The notes under the pieces: generated by a model
What the model was told of the DNA's origin: nothing
What the model saw: only the letters and a program-made list of their open reading frames with translations
The model's database searches: none
Part shown: in pieces, positions 9,509 through 18,608 of the stretch
Layout of the letters: each line of letters starts with the position of its first letter
Position numbering within the stretch: the stretch's first letter is position 1
Made by a program: the position numbers and the translations under genes
Source of the DNA: CAZPRY01 sp964589175
GTDB taxonomy: Bacteria > Fidelibacterota > UBA2242
Reading direction: 5' to 3'
DNA length: 64,000 bases
NCBI GenBank assembly: GCA_964589175.1
Contig: CAZPRY010000021.1
Coordinates: 4,515 to 68,514 of the forward strand

Positions 9509-11431
9509 TTATTCGGCCGGGAAAGCTCCGACATGTTTGTTATTATCGCGTTTTTCTCTCAATAAATTAGCAATTATTGCCGGCAATTCCAGGCCGCTTT
9601 CCAGGGCTGGAAAGCCCGGCAGCAAGCGGTAATTTTTAAGTTCGATGCTTTGGAATAAGGGCCCGTTATACTCAGGTAAATACCGGCTATTGGCGGAGAA
9701 TCGCGTCTGGATTTTCCGGAAATCATCCAGCGATTCGCAGGCAATCCGGCATTGTTCATTCTTGATGGGACTCCACCAGATTAGCGGCCGGCTGGCCTGT
9801 TTACATTCCTGAACATAAACATTGTAATCCATAGATTTTAGTTGCGGTTCATTCTCCTGATTGCAGAGTGTTGGAGGTTGCCAGATATATAACAACGGGC
9901 GTGTAAAATCCGCATCGCCGTACATCAGATTATTGACAAAAACGTGTCCTTCCCGCTCGTCCACGTCGGGACCGGTGGAAGGGTGCCAGCCGAAATGGTC
10001 TCCGGCAGCGCTTCGGGCATTGCGGGCGATGCAGGCGGTACTGTTGACAAATGTATTATTGTAAATATGGACATCCGAACTGTTGAGCACCCAAAGACCG
10101 TGGTCGCAGTTTACAAATACATTTCCGGCGCAAATTGCGCCTTTGGAGATTTCGAAGAAAAATCCATTGTCACTCGGCCAGGGTTGTTCAATCGAAAAAT
10201 CGCTATTATTGTTACCGACGCCCTCAATCCAATTATTAGTGAAAACACCATCCACATTACCGACATCGTACCAGATACCGTTTGAATAAGGAAGGTCGAT
10301 GACCAAATTGTCATTGCAGGTTACCCGGTAACTTTGATTGAATATCTTCACAGCTGCCGGGTAGTACCCGGTAATTCTTTCGATGTTATTCCGGGTTAAA
10401 ATGTTTTTCTCCAAAAGCACATCGGAGGAGGCGATTATGTAAATACCCTCCGTGCTGGTATCGCTGATTTTACAATTCCGAATCGTCAGGTTATCGCCGA
10501 TAAAGTAACCGGCTACTCTTGAACAGAAAGTGATTGTACAATGCTCCAGAGTAGTACCGACAACATCTTTGCCATGATCGGCTTCATTGGACAGACCCTG
10601 CGGGTAATAGCCTTCGATTTCAAAGGCGCGATAAGCGTACTGGGTGAAAGTGATTCCCCGGATCACCGGTCCTTTCTTATCGGTAACTTTTCCATGAATG
10701 TTTTTCGTCGTTCGGATAATTGCCGCATCAAAAGCGGTGATTTCCACCAGGCGGTTTGTCGGATCGACGCCGATGTAAACCACACCGGCGTCATAGTCGA
10801 TGTAATAGGTATCCTCATCCACTTCGCCTTCCCAGCCGACGGCCTGTAAGAATTTGCCATCCACGAACACCATGTCGTTGTTAAAACGATACTGTGGGGT
10901 CTTTTTCCCTTCTCTGTGACGCCGCCACCAGTCATCCGGTTTGGAGGGAAACAGGCGCGACCAGGAAGTGGTCCACAATCCATTTCCCAGATCCATCCAA
11001 TTCGTCGCGATATAAGTTCCTTTTATAATAGGTAGTTCATCTTGATAAGGCTGGATCGTAACGCCTTGATTCAGAATCAGATTTCCGGTTCGGTAAGTCC
11101 CGCCCCGCAGGATAATGGCATCGCCGGTTTTGACGCGTTCGATAGCGGCTTCCAGGGTGGTTGGTGCGCTTAGTGCTTCACCGCTTCGGTCGGCTTGTCC
11201 GTCGACTGCGACATAATAGATTTTACCGGCCCCCATTGGCAGCGAATACGTTTGCCGAATCGGACCGTACGGTCCGCCGGATGGTTCTGCCGTCACAGTT
11301 ATAAAACCCGTGCATAGACAGAGCAGAAAACAGCCGATATAAAACCGCGCGTTTTCTCTCTTTCTTATCGCATCTGATCGGGCCTGAATTTGTGAAACGT
11401 AACTGCTTTTTTCAATGTGATTTGATGTCAT
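9509..11431 (-). CDS. Secreted parallel beta-helix glycosidase, GH120-like
   Basis: 640-aa exported protein with a hydrophobic signal segment (about 30-47) and then a right-handed parallel beta-helix. It opens with a DUF1565-like segment (YYVAVDGQADRSGEALSAPTTLEAAI) and an inserted domain rich in Trp around 145-225. The later helix has GIWYDVGNVDGVFTNN and, 38 residues on, NGFFFEISKGA. These line up with the nucleophile Asp (LWLDWE) and acid/base Glu (VFVEVSHG) of GH120 beta-xylosidases as I recall them, giving Asp389 and Glu427. It is therefore a candidate beta-xylosidase, consistent with its place among xylanases. No T9SS domain is present. ATG 11431 is preferred: an upstream in-frame GTG lies within the Shine-Dalgarno GAAAGGTG. 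Confidence 0.65.
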   Translation of the reverse strand: MTSNHIEKSSYVSQIQARSDAIRKRENARFYIGCFLLCLCTGFITVTAEPSGGPYGPIRQTYSLPMGAGKIYYVAVDGQADRSGEALSAPTTLEAAIERVKTGDAIILRGGTYRTGNLILNQGVTIQPYQDELPIIKGTYIATNWMDLGNGLWTTSWSRLFPSKPDDWWRRHREGKKTPQYRFNNDMVFVDGKFLQAVGWEGEVDEDTYYIDYDAGVVYIGVDPTNRLVEITAFDAAIIRTTKNIHGKVTDKKGPVIRGITFTQYAYRAFEIEGYYPQGLSNEADHGKDVVGTTLEHCTITFCSRVAGYFIGDNLTIRNCKISDTSTEGIYIIASSDVLLEKNILTRNNIERITGYYPAAVKIFNQSYRVTCNDNLVIDLPYSNGIWYDVGNVDGVFTNNWIEGVGNNNSDFSIEQPWPSDNGFFFEISKGAICAGNVFVNCDHGLWVLNSSDVHIYNNTFVNSTACIARNARSAAGDHFGWHPSTGPDVDEREGHVFVNNLMYGDADFTRPLLYIWQPPTLCNQENEPQLKSMDYNVYVQECKQASRPLIWWSPIKNEQCRIACESLDDFRKIQTRFSANSRYLPEYNGPLFQSIELKNYRLLPGFPALESGLELPAIIANLLREKRDNNKHVGAFPAE

Positions 11432-11522
11432 TTTATTCACCTTTCATAGGATGGCTTTAAAATCGATTGCTCTTTCCGATAGTAGTCTGTAAATGTCCGG
11501 CGTGCATCTTTCTATGCTGCTA

Positions 11523-13343
11523 TCATTTCAGCAATACAAATTTTTTTGTTTCCAGAAAATTCCCGGTTTTCAATTGATACAGATATATCCCTCCGGCTAA
11601 ACTACTAGCATTAAACTTTATCGAATGATTCCCGGCTGGTTTGACACCTTCGAAAATTGTCGCCACTTCATGCCCAAGCAGGTCGTAGACCTTTATACTC
11701 AAGTGACTGGTTAGCGGTAACTGGTAACGAATCTTCGTCATTGGGTTGAAGGGATTGGGGTAATTCTGATTTAGACCGAAACATTCAGGCATTCCTAGAC
11801 CAGACTGTTCCTGTATTTCAACAGTACTATCAGGATGAATACCATTCTCCAACCAGAAAGAAATATCAGCCCGTTCGTCGTCTGCCTGCGCTTTCCATTG
11901 AGCATATTCCTGCGGAAACCAGTGATACAGATCGCCCAGCGGAAAACCACCCAATCCGGCGTTTAAAAGTGTGTCATTGGTATAAGCCAGATTCTCAACT
12001 AATGGCCAACGATACTGAGCGGAATATTCGGGATGCCAGGCCCATAATGAATCACAGCACGCCCACCATTTTTCATCCAGGAACCATTTAAGTGAAGCCG
12101 TATCGGTGGGAGCCAGAATGAAATCCGGATCGGTTGAGTCATAGAGACCGGTTGCGTTCATATAAGGGAATGAATCGGACTCGAAGAAGGCCAGTGTTTT
12201 AGGGCTTAGCATTGGTTGCGGAATAGGGATCAGGTCTTCCTGACCAGTGTTATGAAGTTCCTGTGCATATGGATTATTAGCCATCCAGTCAACCAGCCAA
12301 TCCTCAATAAAATAACTGTTGTGCGCAAACAGGATACGGCGATCCTGCTCCGTAAAAGGAACTTCAAATTTGAAAGTACTGATACTGTCTATCCGGATGG
12401 TGCCCCCATTGGGATCACAATCATCTCCTATGTAAGCAGGAATTTCCCCCATCATATATCCATTTACCCACAACGAGTTTGTCACCGACATCTTATACCA
12501 CCAACCCGATTCCAAACTATACATGATAACATTCAGAAAGGTACAGTGATTGAAACGAACATTATCGGCATAATTGCCACTTTCCTGCTGGTAAACATAT
12601 CCGATATTCGCAAATGTACAGTTTTCAAACATGATGTTATCCGTGTGAAACCCGGGTACATCAAAGGGAAAAGAAACGGCCCGGCCGTAATATCTAAAAT
12701 GCCGATCAACGCAGTTACGGAAATAGCAGTTCCTGAACACACCATTGAAATGTTTACTCCTCACGCAGATCACTCCGGAAGCTGTGACATTAGGACAGGG
12801 CATGAAGTCGAAAATACAGTTATCAAAAGTACCATAATCCGGTGTATCTCCCGACAGACCCGTGGTGTCGCCGTCGAACACAATCGGTGTCCCGGTCTGA
12901 ACGCCAGCCGTGTCTCCAAAATAGACCCAGATATTCTTCATTTCCAGGTCGCCGTTGACTTTTATCAGAAAATCTTTCTTCAGACTACCGCTGGCTGACC
13001 AGAGGATCTGCGGCGGGGCGGTTTCCCGGGTCATTCCCGGTTCGGGTGCAATTATGGTCAACGTCTCACCTATCGGAACAGTAATCGTACGGTTAATGAT
13101 ATAGCGGCTGTTCGGATTCAGATCAAATACGGTGCTGGAAAGCTTTCCCGACGAAATCGCCGCCTCAACCGCATTGTTTAAATTGCCTTCACCGGGTGGA
13201 ACGTCGCCGGTGACACCTACCGTATCAGTCTGAGCCAATAATTGTAAGGTGAAGATGGTCCAAATTGTAACATAGACCAACAACACGAAAGCCCGGTCTG
13301 GTTTGCCAGACCGATTGGGCGAATTTTGGAGGTCTCTCATCAT
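11523..13343 (-). CDS. T9SS-secreted beta-helix protein, paralogue A
   Basis: Exported protein of about 606 aa: signal peptide, right-handed beta-helix (about 45-330, with ladder segments such as NCIFDFMPCPN, NCYFRNCVD and NCTFANIGY), a mixed C-terminal region and a T9SS domain ending ETKKFVLLK. I do not recognise the catalytic family. It is a clear paralogue of the gene at 31873-33762, sharing APPQILW, VFDGDTTG, ICVRSK, GRAVSFPFDVPG and SLESGWW. Conserved Asp, Glu and His residues in FPFDVPG-H-TD and SLESGWW are candidates for an active site. It sits between a GH120-like and a GH10 gene, so a xylan-directed hydrolase, lyase or binding role is inferred only. ATG 13343 follows a GGGGGA ribosome site. 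Confidence 0.7.
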   Translation of the reverse strand: MMRDLQNSPNRSGKPDRAFVLLVYVTIWTIFTLQLLAQTDTVGVTGDVPPGEGNLNNAVEAAISSGKLSSTVFDLNPNSRYIINRTITVPIGETLTIIAPEPGMTRETAPPQILWSASGSLKKDFLIKVNGDLEMKNIWVYFGDTAGVQTGTPIVFDGDTTGLSGDTPDYGTFDNCIFDFMPCPNVTASGVICVRSKHFNGVFRNCYFRNCVDRHFRYYGRAVSFPFDVPGFHTDNIMFENCTFANIGYVYQQESGNYADNVRFNHCTFLNVIMYSLESGWWYKMSVTNSLWVNGYMMGEIPAYIGDDCDPNGGTIRIDSISTFKFEVPFTEQDRRILFAHNSYFIEDWLVDWMANNPYAQELHNTGQEDLIPIPQPMLSPKTLAFFESDSFPYMNATGLYDSTDPDFILAPTDTASLKWFLDEKWWACCDSLWAWHPEYSAQYRWPLVENLAYTNDTLLNAGLGGFPLGDLYHWFPQEYAQWKAQADDERADISFWLENGIHPDSTVEIQEQSGLGMPECFGLNQNYPNPFNPMTKIRYQLPLTSHLSIKVYDLLGHEVATIFEGVKPAGNHSIKFNASSLAGGIYLYQLKTGNFLETKKFVLLK

Positions 13344-13381
13344 ACGATCCCCCACTTGTTTTCTTTAATAATGCGACAGCA

Positions 13382-16300
13382 CTATTTCATTAAAACAAAT
13401 CTTTTCGTCTCTATAAAATTTTCGGCTCTCAGTTGGTATAAGTAAACACCGGCCGCAAGTTCGTTGCCGTTGAACGGGACGGTGTAATGACCGGCAATTT
13501 GGACGCCGGCGAAAAGCGTCGCTACTTCCTTCCCAAGCAGATTATACACTTTCAGCGAGATGTAAGCGTCCTCCGGTAAAGAATATTCGATTCGAGTCGT
13601 CGGGTTGAACGGATTGGGATAATTATCCGACAGATAGAACGCCTGAGGAACTTCAACAACGGGATTTTCGACAGATACCCATATCGTCGTAGACGGCACA
13701 TACTCTCTCAACCATTCCAAAGCAGGTCTTTCGACACCGCTTAGTTCAACGATGTAGGCTTTCTCAGTATTTCGCCATAGACCGGGTCTCCATCCCCACA
13801 AAGTCACTCCGATTACAGCTGGGTGCTCCCAGACGACCGGGAAAATACGTTGGTAATCGGCTAATTGAGTCGCGTCCGTGGGGCCGTCGATATCCATCTC
13901 TGTAATCTGAAGGGGCAAGCCGGCCGTCGCGAGAGAGTTAAGATTTTCAATCATATCTTCTGCCGAACCTCTCGTGGAGAAGGCATGCCCCTGAATCCCA
14001 ATACCATCAATCAGGTTTTCGGCCTGCAGCAATCCGATAATCTCAAGATAGCGATTTACGTTGGAAGCGCTATTGATAACGCCGTACTCATTAATCAACA
14101 GCTTCGTTGTAGCGGGGAATATTTCACGAGCCATTCTGAATGCATTCAGCACCCAATCCCAGCCTGTTTCACCAGTGCCGCCAAGAGCTTCTATGTAGTT
14201 ACCGTTAGTCGCACCGGCGGGCGGATCATGCAGCGGTTCGTTGACAACCTCCAAATAATCAATAGCGGGATAGCGCTCGGCCACGGCCGCAAACCATTCC
14301 CGAATTTCGGCGAGTTGCTCATCAGGTGAGTTCGCTAAATTCTCTATCCAGACAGGTTGCTGATTACCCCAGATCAGGACATGAAACCGGAATGGGAAAC
14401 CGTTGTTTTTCGCAAAATTATAGGCAGCATCCAAACCGCCCCAATTCATGACATCCCGAATTCCTTCCACACTGACCCACTTACCGGCATTTTCCGGTGT
14501 AACCTGATTCCAGTAGGCGTCAAAGTTGGAGGCTTGAGAATTGCTATAGGCACAGCCGAGGAATTTAGGCTTTCCCATCGCCAGCGGCGGACCCTCATAA
14601 ACTTCTCCGGGTAATTCTTCCGAGCCCGGTTCCCCATTTTCCAGATTTCCGACCGTGTAATACAAATCCGCTCTGCCAAAAGCCAACCGGTCAATATCAA
14701 GACCGTCTTCCCGACCACCAATTTGAAAAGTAACTGTCAGATTTTCGCCTTCAACGGTCAATGTCGTGGCGGCTTCATGATACGAATTTTTTGACAGATT
14801 TACCCACTTCCATGTCCTGGCTCCGAGTCCTCCCGGACCGTCTACGAAATGACTGAAATCCGAGAATCCGGCAACATACAGTCCATTTGCGACGACCCAG
14901 TCATCCGCGGCTATTGTATCTTTGATACCGAATCCCGTAGCATAGAAAAAACTGTCATTATTTTGAGGCGTTTCAGCTCCCGATCCTACCCGAACACGGG
15001 CAAAAAGATTATAGGTTCCACCCGCCGGGAAAGTAATTTCATAAGAAATGACACGCCTGCTCAATCCCGGATAGTCCCATATTGCAGGGCTGAAATCCGC
15101 ACCATCGGTTAAAATCCTGACGAATGTGATTTCTCCGTCTTCCACAGTTGTAAAATCACTTCCAAGCTCACCCGATTCAGCCTCTACAATAATTGGCTTT
15201 TTCACATCCAACTGGCCGGTGTTCTCGAGGCCATCAAGGGCCGTGATCAGGTTAACCCTGGCTACCCCCAGCGAATTGGCGGCCGATACAGACTGCGAAT
15301 AGTTCTGCCCCATGGCATTCTCCGCCGCAGTCAAGGCAGCCGTGAAAACCGCCCAGGATTCGGGCGTGAAATCGCCGGCCGACAGCGTGTCGGCATAAGA
15401 AATCAAAGAATCCAGCGCGTTATAATTATTACCCACATCCACCACCGCATAGAACGCCGGTTTGCACTTGTTATTCGTATCCCACAGCGAGGCGTTGGCC
15501 ACAAAGGCATACTGATCGTTCAAGCCGTCTTTGGAAACGCTGATGATCTTGCCACGACCGGAAAAGTAACTGCGTTCGACAAAACACTTGACCAAAGCCG
15601 CATACTGATTGGCCTGGGTCGTCCAACGGGTGCTTGTATTAGTGCTGGGTTTGACATCGAGTTCCGTGACGGACATTTCAGTGCAGATTGGATCGAATTT
15701 ATTGTAGGAAGCGATCCATTGTTCGGCAGTCGGAGAGTTATATTGGTCGTGGTCCTGCATACCGATACCGTCGAGATAACCGGCTTCAAAAATGGGAGTA
15801 CAAATCCGCACGATTCCGTCCGCCTTCGCGGCAATATGAGCATTATAGTCGTTGTAATAAAGTTTTACCTGGGTTTCGCCGTAATAGACTGTCCATTTGC
15901 GGGTCAGTTCAAAGGCTTTCATTAAATAGCTGTTATCGCTAAAAGTTTTGTACCATTCACTGTCGATACGATCGGAGCCGCCGTCGCTTACGGCTTCGTT
16001 GACCACATCTATGGCGGTAACTAAGCCCGGCCAGTTTTCATGAATCAGTCTGATCACTTCTTTAATGTAATTATCCATACGCTCGATCATTTGATCTTTG
16101 GATAAGCGCACTCCACCGGAAGCGTAACCGGTACAAAAGAATTCCGAGGGAGTTTGATTGTGCCAGACCAGGGTGTGCCCGCGAAAGGTAAATCCCTGCC
16201 GCTGCGCCCAGTTGAGTTGGGCGATCAGGTTGCCGTTAAAACCTATCACCGGGTGCGTATTTACGGAGTCTTGATGGGTTGATGAAGCCGCAGCATAAGC

Positions 16301-16627
16301 CGCGGCGCTGGCGCTGATATCAACCGTGTACTGCGGTTTCATATTGTTACCGGGCGACATGCTGTTCATATGGTATTTAATCAGGTAGCCGCCGTTCGGC
16401 GCGACGATATAGGTGCTCGGCACATAGGGATCGCTGGCGAAGCCGACATGCGGGTAAGACAGCAGGCAGCCGATATAAAAATCCTTGGCGAAAACGTCCT
16501 TCAGCGCCGGAACATCGGTCTCGATGATATCTGACTGTGCAAAAGTCAACGCTGAAAACAGCAAAACGAAAGCGACCGGAATATAAAGAAGCCAATTTTT
16601 AATACAATTGTTTTGAAAAAATCTCAT
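13382..16627 (-). CDS. Double-GH10 xylanase with central CBM, T9SS
   Basis: 1081-aa secreted enzyme with two complete GH10 domains. Order: signal peptide (1-30); GH10-A (about 40-395; Glu211 in DVVNEA acid/base, Glu322 in VTELDV nucleophile); a FIVAR-like helical linker (about 403-470); a beta-sandwich carbohydrate-binding-like domain (about 478-655, VEAESGELG to DIDRLAFGR); GH10-B (about 685-985; Glu797 in EVVNEP, Glu910 in ITEMDI); T9SS domain ending ETKRFVLMK. GH10-B resembles the single GH10 at 7909-9507, while GH10-A is divergent, so the halves have different origins and perhaps different substitution tolerance. ATG 16627 has AAGGA eight bases upstream. It lies directly downstream of the GH30 gene. 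Confidence 0.93.
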   Translation of the reverse strand: MRFFQNNCIKNWLLYIPVAFVLLFSALTFAQSDIIETDVPALKDVFAKDFYIGCLLSYPHVGFASDPYVPSTYIVAPNGGYLIKYHMNSMSPGNNMKPQYTVDISASAAAYAAASSTHQDSVNTHPVIGFNGNLIAQLNWAQRQGFTFRGHTLVWHNQTPSEFFCTGYASGGVRLSKDQMIERMDNYIKEVIRLIHENWPGLVTAIDVVNEAVSDGGSDRIDSEWYKTFSDNSYLMKAFELTRKWTVYYGETQVKLYYNDYNAHIAAKADGIVRICTPIFEAGYLDGIGMQDHDQYNSPTAEQWIASYNKFDPICTEMSVTELDVKPSTNTSTRWTTQANQYAALVKCFVERSYFSGRGKIISVSKDGLNDQYAFVANASLWDTNNKCKPAFYAVVDVGNNYNALDSLISYADTLSAGDFTPESWAVFTAALTAAENAMGQNYSQSVSAANSLGVARVNLITALDGLENTGQLDVKKPIIVEAESGELGSDFTTVEDGEITFVRILTDGADFSPAIWDYPGLSRRVISYEITFPAGGTYNLFARVRVGSGAETPQNNDSFFYATGFGIKDTIAADDWVVANGLYVAGFSDFSHFVDGPGGLGARTWKWVNLSKNSYHEAATTLTVEGENLTVTFQIGGREDGLDIDRLAFGRADLYYTVGNLENGEPGSEELPGEVYEGPPLAMGKPKFLGCAYSNSQASNFDAYWNQVTPENAGKWVSVEGIRDVMNWGGLDAAYNFAKNNGFPFRFHVLIWGNQQPVWIENLANSPDEQLAEIREWFAAVAERYPAIDYLEVVNEPLHDPPAGATNGNYIEALGGTGETGWDWVLNAFRMAREIFPATTKLLINEYGVINSASNVNRYLEIIGLLQAENLIDGIGIQGHAFSTRGSAEDMIENLNSLATAGLPLQITEMDIDGPTDATQLADYQRIFPVVWEHPAVIGVTLWGWRPGLWRNTEKAYIVELSGVERPALEWLREYVPSTTIWVSVENPVVEVPQAFYLSDNYPNPFNPTTRIEYSLPEDAYISLKVYNLLGKEVATLFAGVQIAGHYTVPFNGNELAAGVYLYQLRAENFIETKRFVLMK

Positions 16628-16656
16628 GATAAAGTTCCTTAAAAGTATACATGGTT

Positions 16657-18561
16657 TTAATGCGACACGAATGTTGTGATACTGGAAGCCTCTACAGTAA
16701 CCGTGACACTTCCGTTAGTTACGGTAACATCTCCAGCCTGTTCACAATTCTTAGTTCTTGAGGTCGTATACGGAGTCAAAGCCGTTATATTTCCATCCGG
16801 TATCGTGAAAGTTTGTTGAATTGAGGAGGATGAATTGGTATTCAAAACTACCAGAATTACCTTTGAAGATGAGCTATCTTTAAAAGCGGTTACGAAAATA
16901 TGTCTTTGGGGGGTAGGTCTGCATTCCACTCGATAATATCCGGGACGAACGAATCTGGCAAATTGGGACATAAAATAACCTCGCTTCGTCACCTCGCCGT
17001 CTTCACTAATCGGCCCATAAAATCTGACAATATACCACCACACATAGGCATTCATGCCGGCCAGCATACAGTTATTGATCTCATTGCCGGTAGCAAGCAC
17101 AGCTGTCCACGATGTATCGAGTTCTAAGTGCTCTGTCATCCATAATTCTTTCCCTTTGCTTACGGCCAAAGGATACGGTCCAAGCCCGCCGCCGTAAATA
17201 TGCCCACCGACAATATCCAGATTTGCACAGGCGGCAGAATCATTCAGGATGGCATCGGAAATTGGACGCCGGAACTGAAACGATTCCGGTGCAATTATTC
17301 TGGTTCCAATCGATGGGGCATTTTCTGAAATAAATTTTACCATCTGTGACGGACTCCAGTCGCAGGATTCATAAGTGACTGCAATATCTGGTTCGTTTTG
17401 AATCGATATGGCATACAATGGGGCGCCATGATCCGACATATAATCGGCAAATGATTTTAAATGGGCGGCATAGCCAGCATAAGAACTTTCTTTAAGTGCA
17501 CCACCGACAATATTATTGCTGGTTTTCATTGCCGCCGGAGGCGTCCAGGGCGAAGCAAAAACGATTCCCCCAAGTGATTGGACAAGTTTGGCTGTGGGAA
17601 GCTGAATACTCATCGACCATTCCGTCAAATCATAAGGAACACGGAGACGAAGTATGGAAAATCCAATTTGACTTGGCCCGGTTCCAAAAGCTTTACGTAC
17701 CTGGTCGCTTGTCATATCAGGCCGCCATTGAAGTATGTTTGCTCCCCCGAAGCCCCTGATATACTGGTGAACGCTGTCCAAATAAACAATTGCCTCCGGG
17801 ATACTGCTGACAGTAAAATTAATCGTCGTATCACCCAGAATTACAACGTTATCAATTTGTTTGGAAATTATTTGCGGGTAGCTACTGCTCGTATTTTCAA
17901 TCAGGACTTTGAATTCACCTACCTGAGAGGATACACTCGCGCTCTGACTTGCCTTCGACAACCGGATTGTGTTGGTCTGAGGTAAGGAAATCAGACCGTT
18001 CCCGCCAACGGTATAGAGCATCTTCCTGACTTTTGATTCACCGCCGGCATCTATTCTGTAGAAGTATATTCCAGCCGCCACTCTATGCCCAAAGTTGTTG
18101 CAGCCGTCCCACAGCATTTTATGTGAACCGATCGGTTGAACTCCAGCATCCATTTTCCGCACAACTCTCCCCAGAAGATCGTATATGGTTACATAAACAT
18201 CCGTGTGCTGTTTCAAAGCATACGGGATAATTGTCGATGATGAAAATGGATTGGGGTAGTTTTGCTCCAATTCAAATTTTGTCGGAATTTTATCCTGTGG
18301 TTTTATCGAAGTCAGCAATCCATCAATCTGATAATTGCCCGAAACATCCGTCAGATCAAAGTATTTCCGGGTGGTGTCGCTGTTATCGATGAAAGTAACT
18401 GAGGCATTTTGCACAGCAGTTGTCGAGGCGGTCACTGTGCCCGTTACCGATAACGTCTGAGCATAGACCTGCGAAAAGCACAAATCCTGGATCAGATAAA
18501 AAAGCAAAAAGACATAAAGACGAATCTGATTACTTCGGTATTTCAGCAGTATTTTTTTCAT
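16657..18561 (-). CDS. GH30 glucuronoxylanase with internal T9SS-type domain
   Basis: 634-aa secreted enzyme with unusual order. Signal peptide (1-35) is followed by a carboxypeptidase-regulatory-like Ig domain (about 37-85) and then a FlgD/T9SS-type domain (about 97-182, LEQNYPNPFSSST to KVRKMLYT) that normally ends proteins. After a linker (183-255) comes a GH30 barrel and beta-domain (about 265-634). Catalytic residues are Glu390 (SIQNEPD) and Glu477 (WMTEHLE). The YVWWYIVRFYGPISEDG segment (506-522) resembles GH30 subfamily 8, whose Arg there reads the glucuronate side chain. One Arg of the usual pair is Val here. Probable role is cutting methylglucuronoxylan next to substituents. The real C terminus has no sorting signal. 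Confidence 0.88.
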   Translation of the reverse strand: MKKILLKYRSNQIRLYVFLLFYLIQDLCFSQVYAQTLSVTGTVTASTTAVQNASVTFIDNSDTTRKYFDLTDVSGNYQIDGLLTSIKPQDKIPTKFELEQNYPNPFSSSTIIPYALKQHTDVYVTIYDLLGRVVRKMDAGVQPIGSHKMLWDGCNNFGHRVAAGIYFYRIDAGGESKVRKMLYTVGGNGLISLPQTNTIRLSKASQSASVSSQVGEFKVLIENTSSSYPQIISKQIDNVVILGDTTINFTVSSIPEAIVYLDSVHQYIRGFGGANILQWRPDMTSDQVRKAFGTGPSQIGFSILRLRVPYDLTEWSMSIQLPTAKLVQSLGGIVFASPWTPPAAMKTSNNIVGGALKESSYAGYAAHLKSFADYMSDHGAPLYAISIQNEPDIAVTYESCDWSPSQMVKFISENAPSIGTRIIAPESFQFRRPISDAILNDSAACANLDIVGGHIYGGGLGPYPLAVSKGKELWMTEHLELDTSWTAVLATGNEINNCMLAGMNAYVWWYIVRFYGPISEDGEVTKRGYFMSQFARFVRPGYYRVECRPTPQRHIFVTAFKDSSSSKVILVVLNTNSSSSIQQTFTIPDGNITALTPYTTSRTKNCEQAGDVTVTNGSVTVTVEASSITTFVSH

Positions 18562-18608
18562 CAGTTCTCTCTATTATTGACACGTATATTTCTTACGACA
18601 ATATACGA

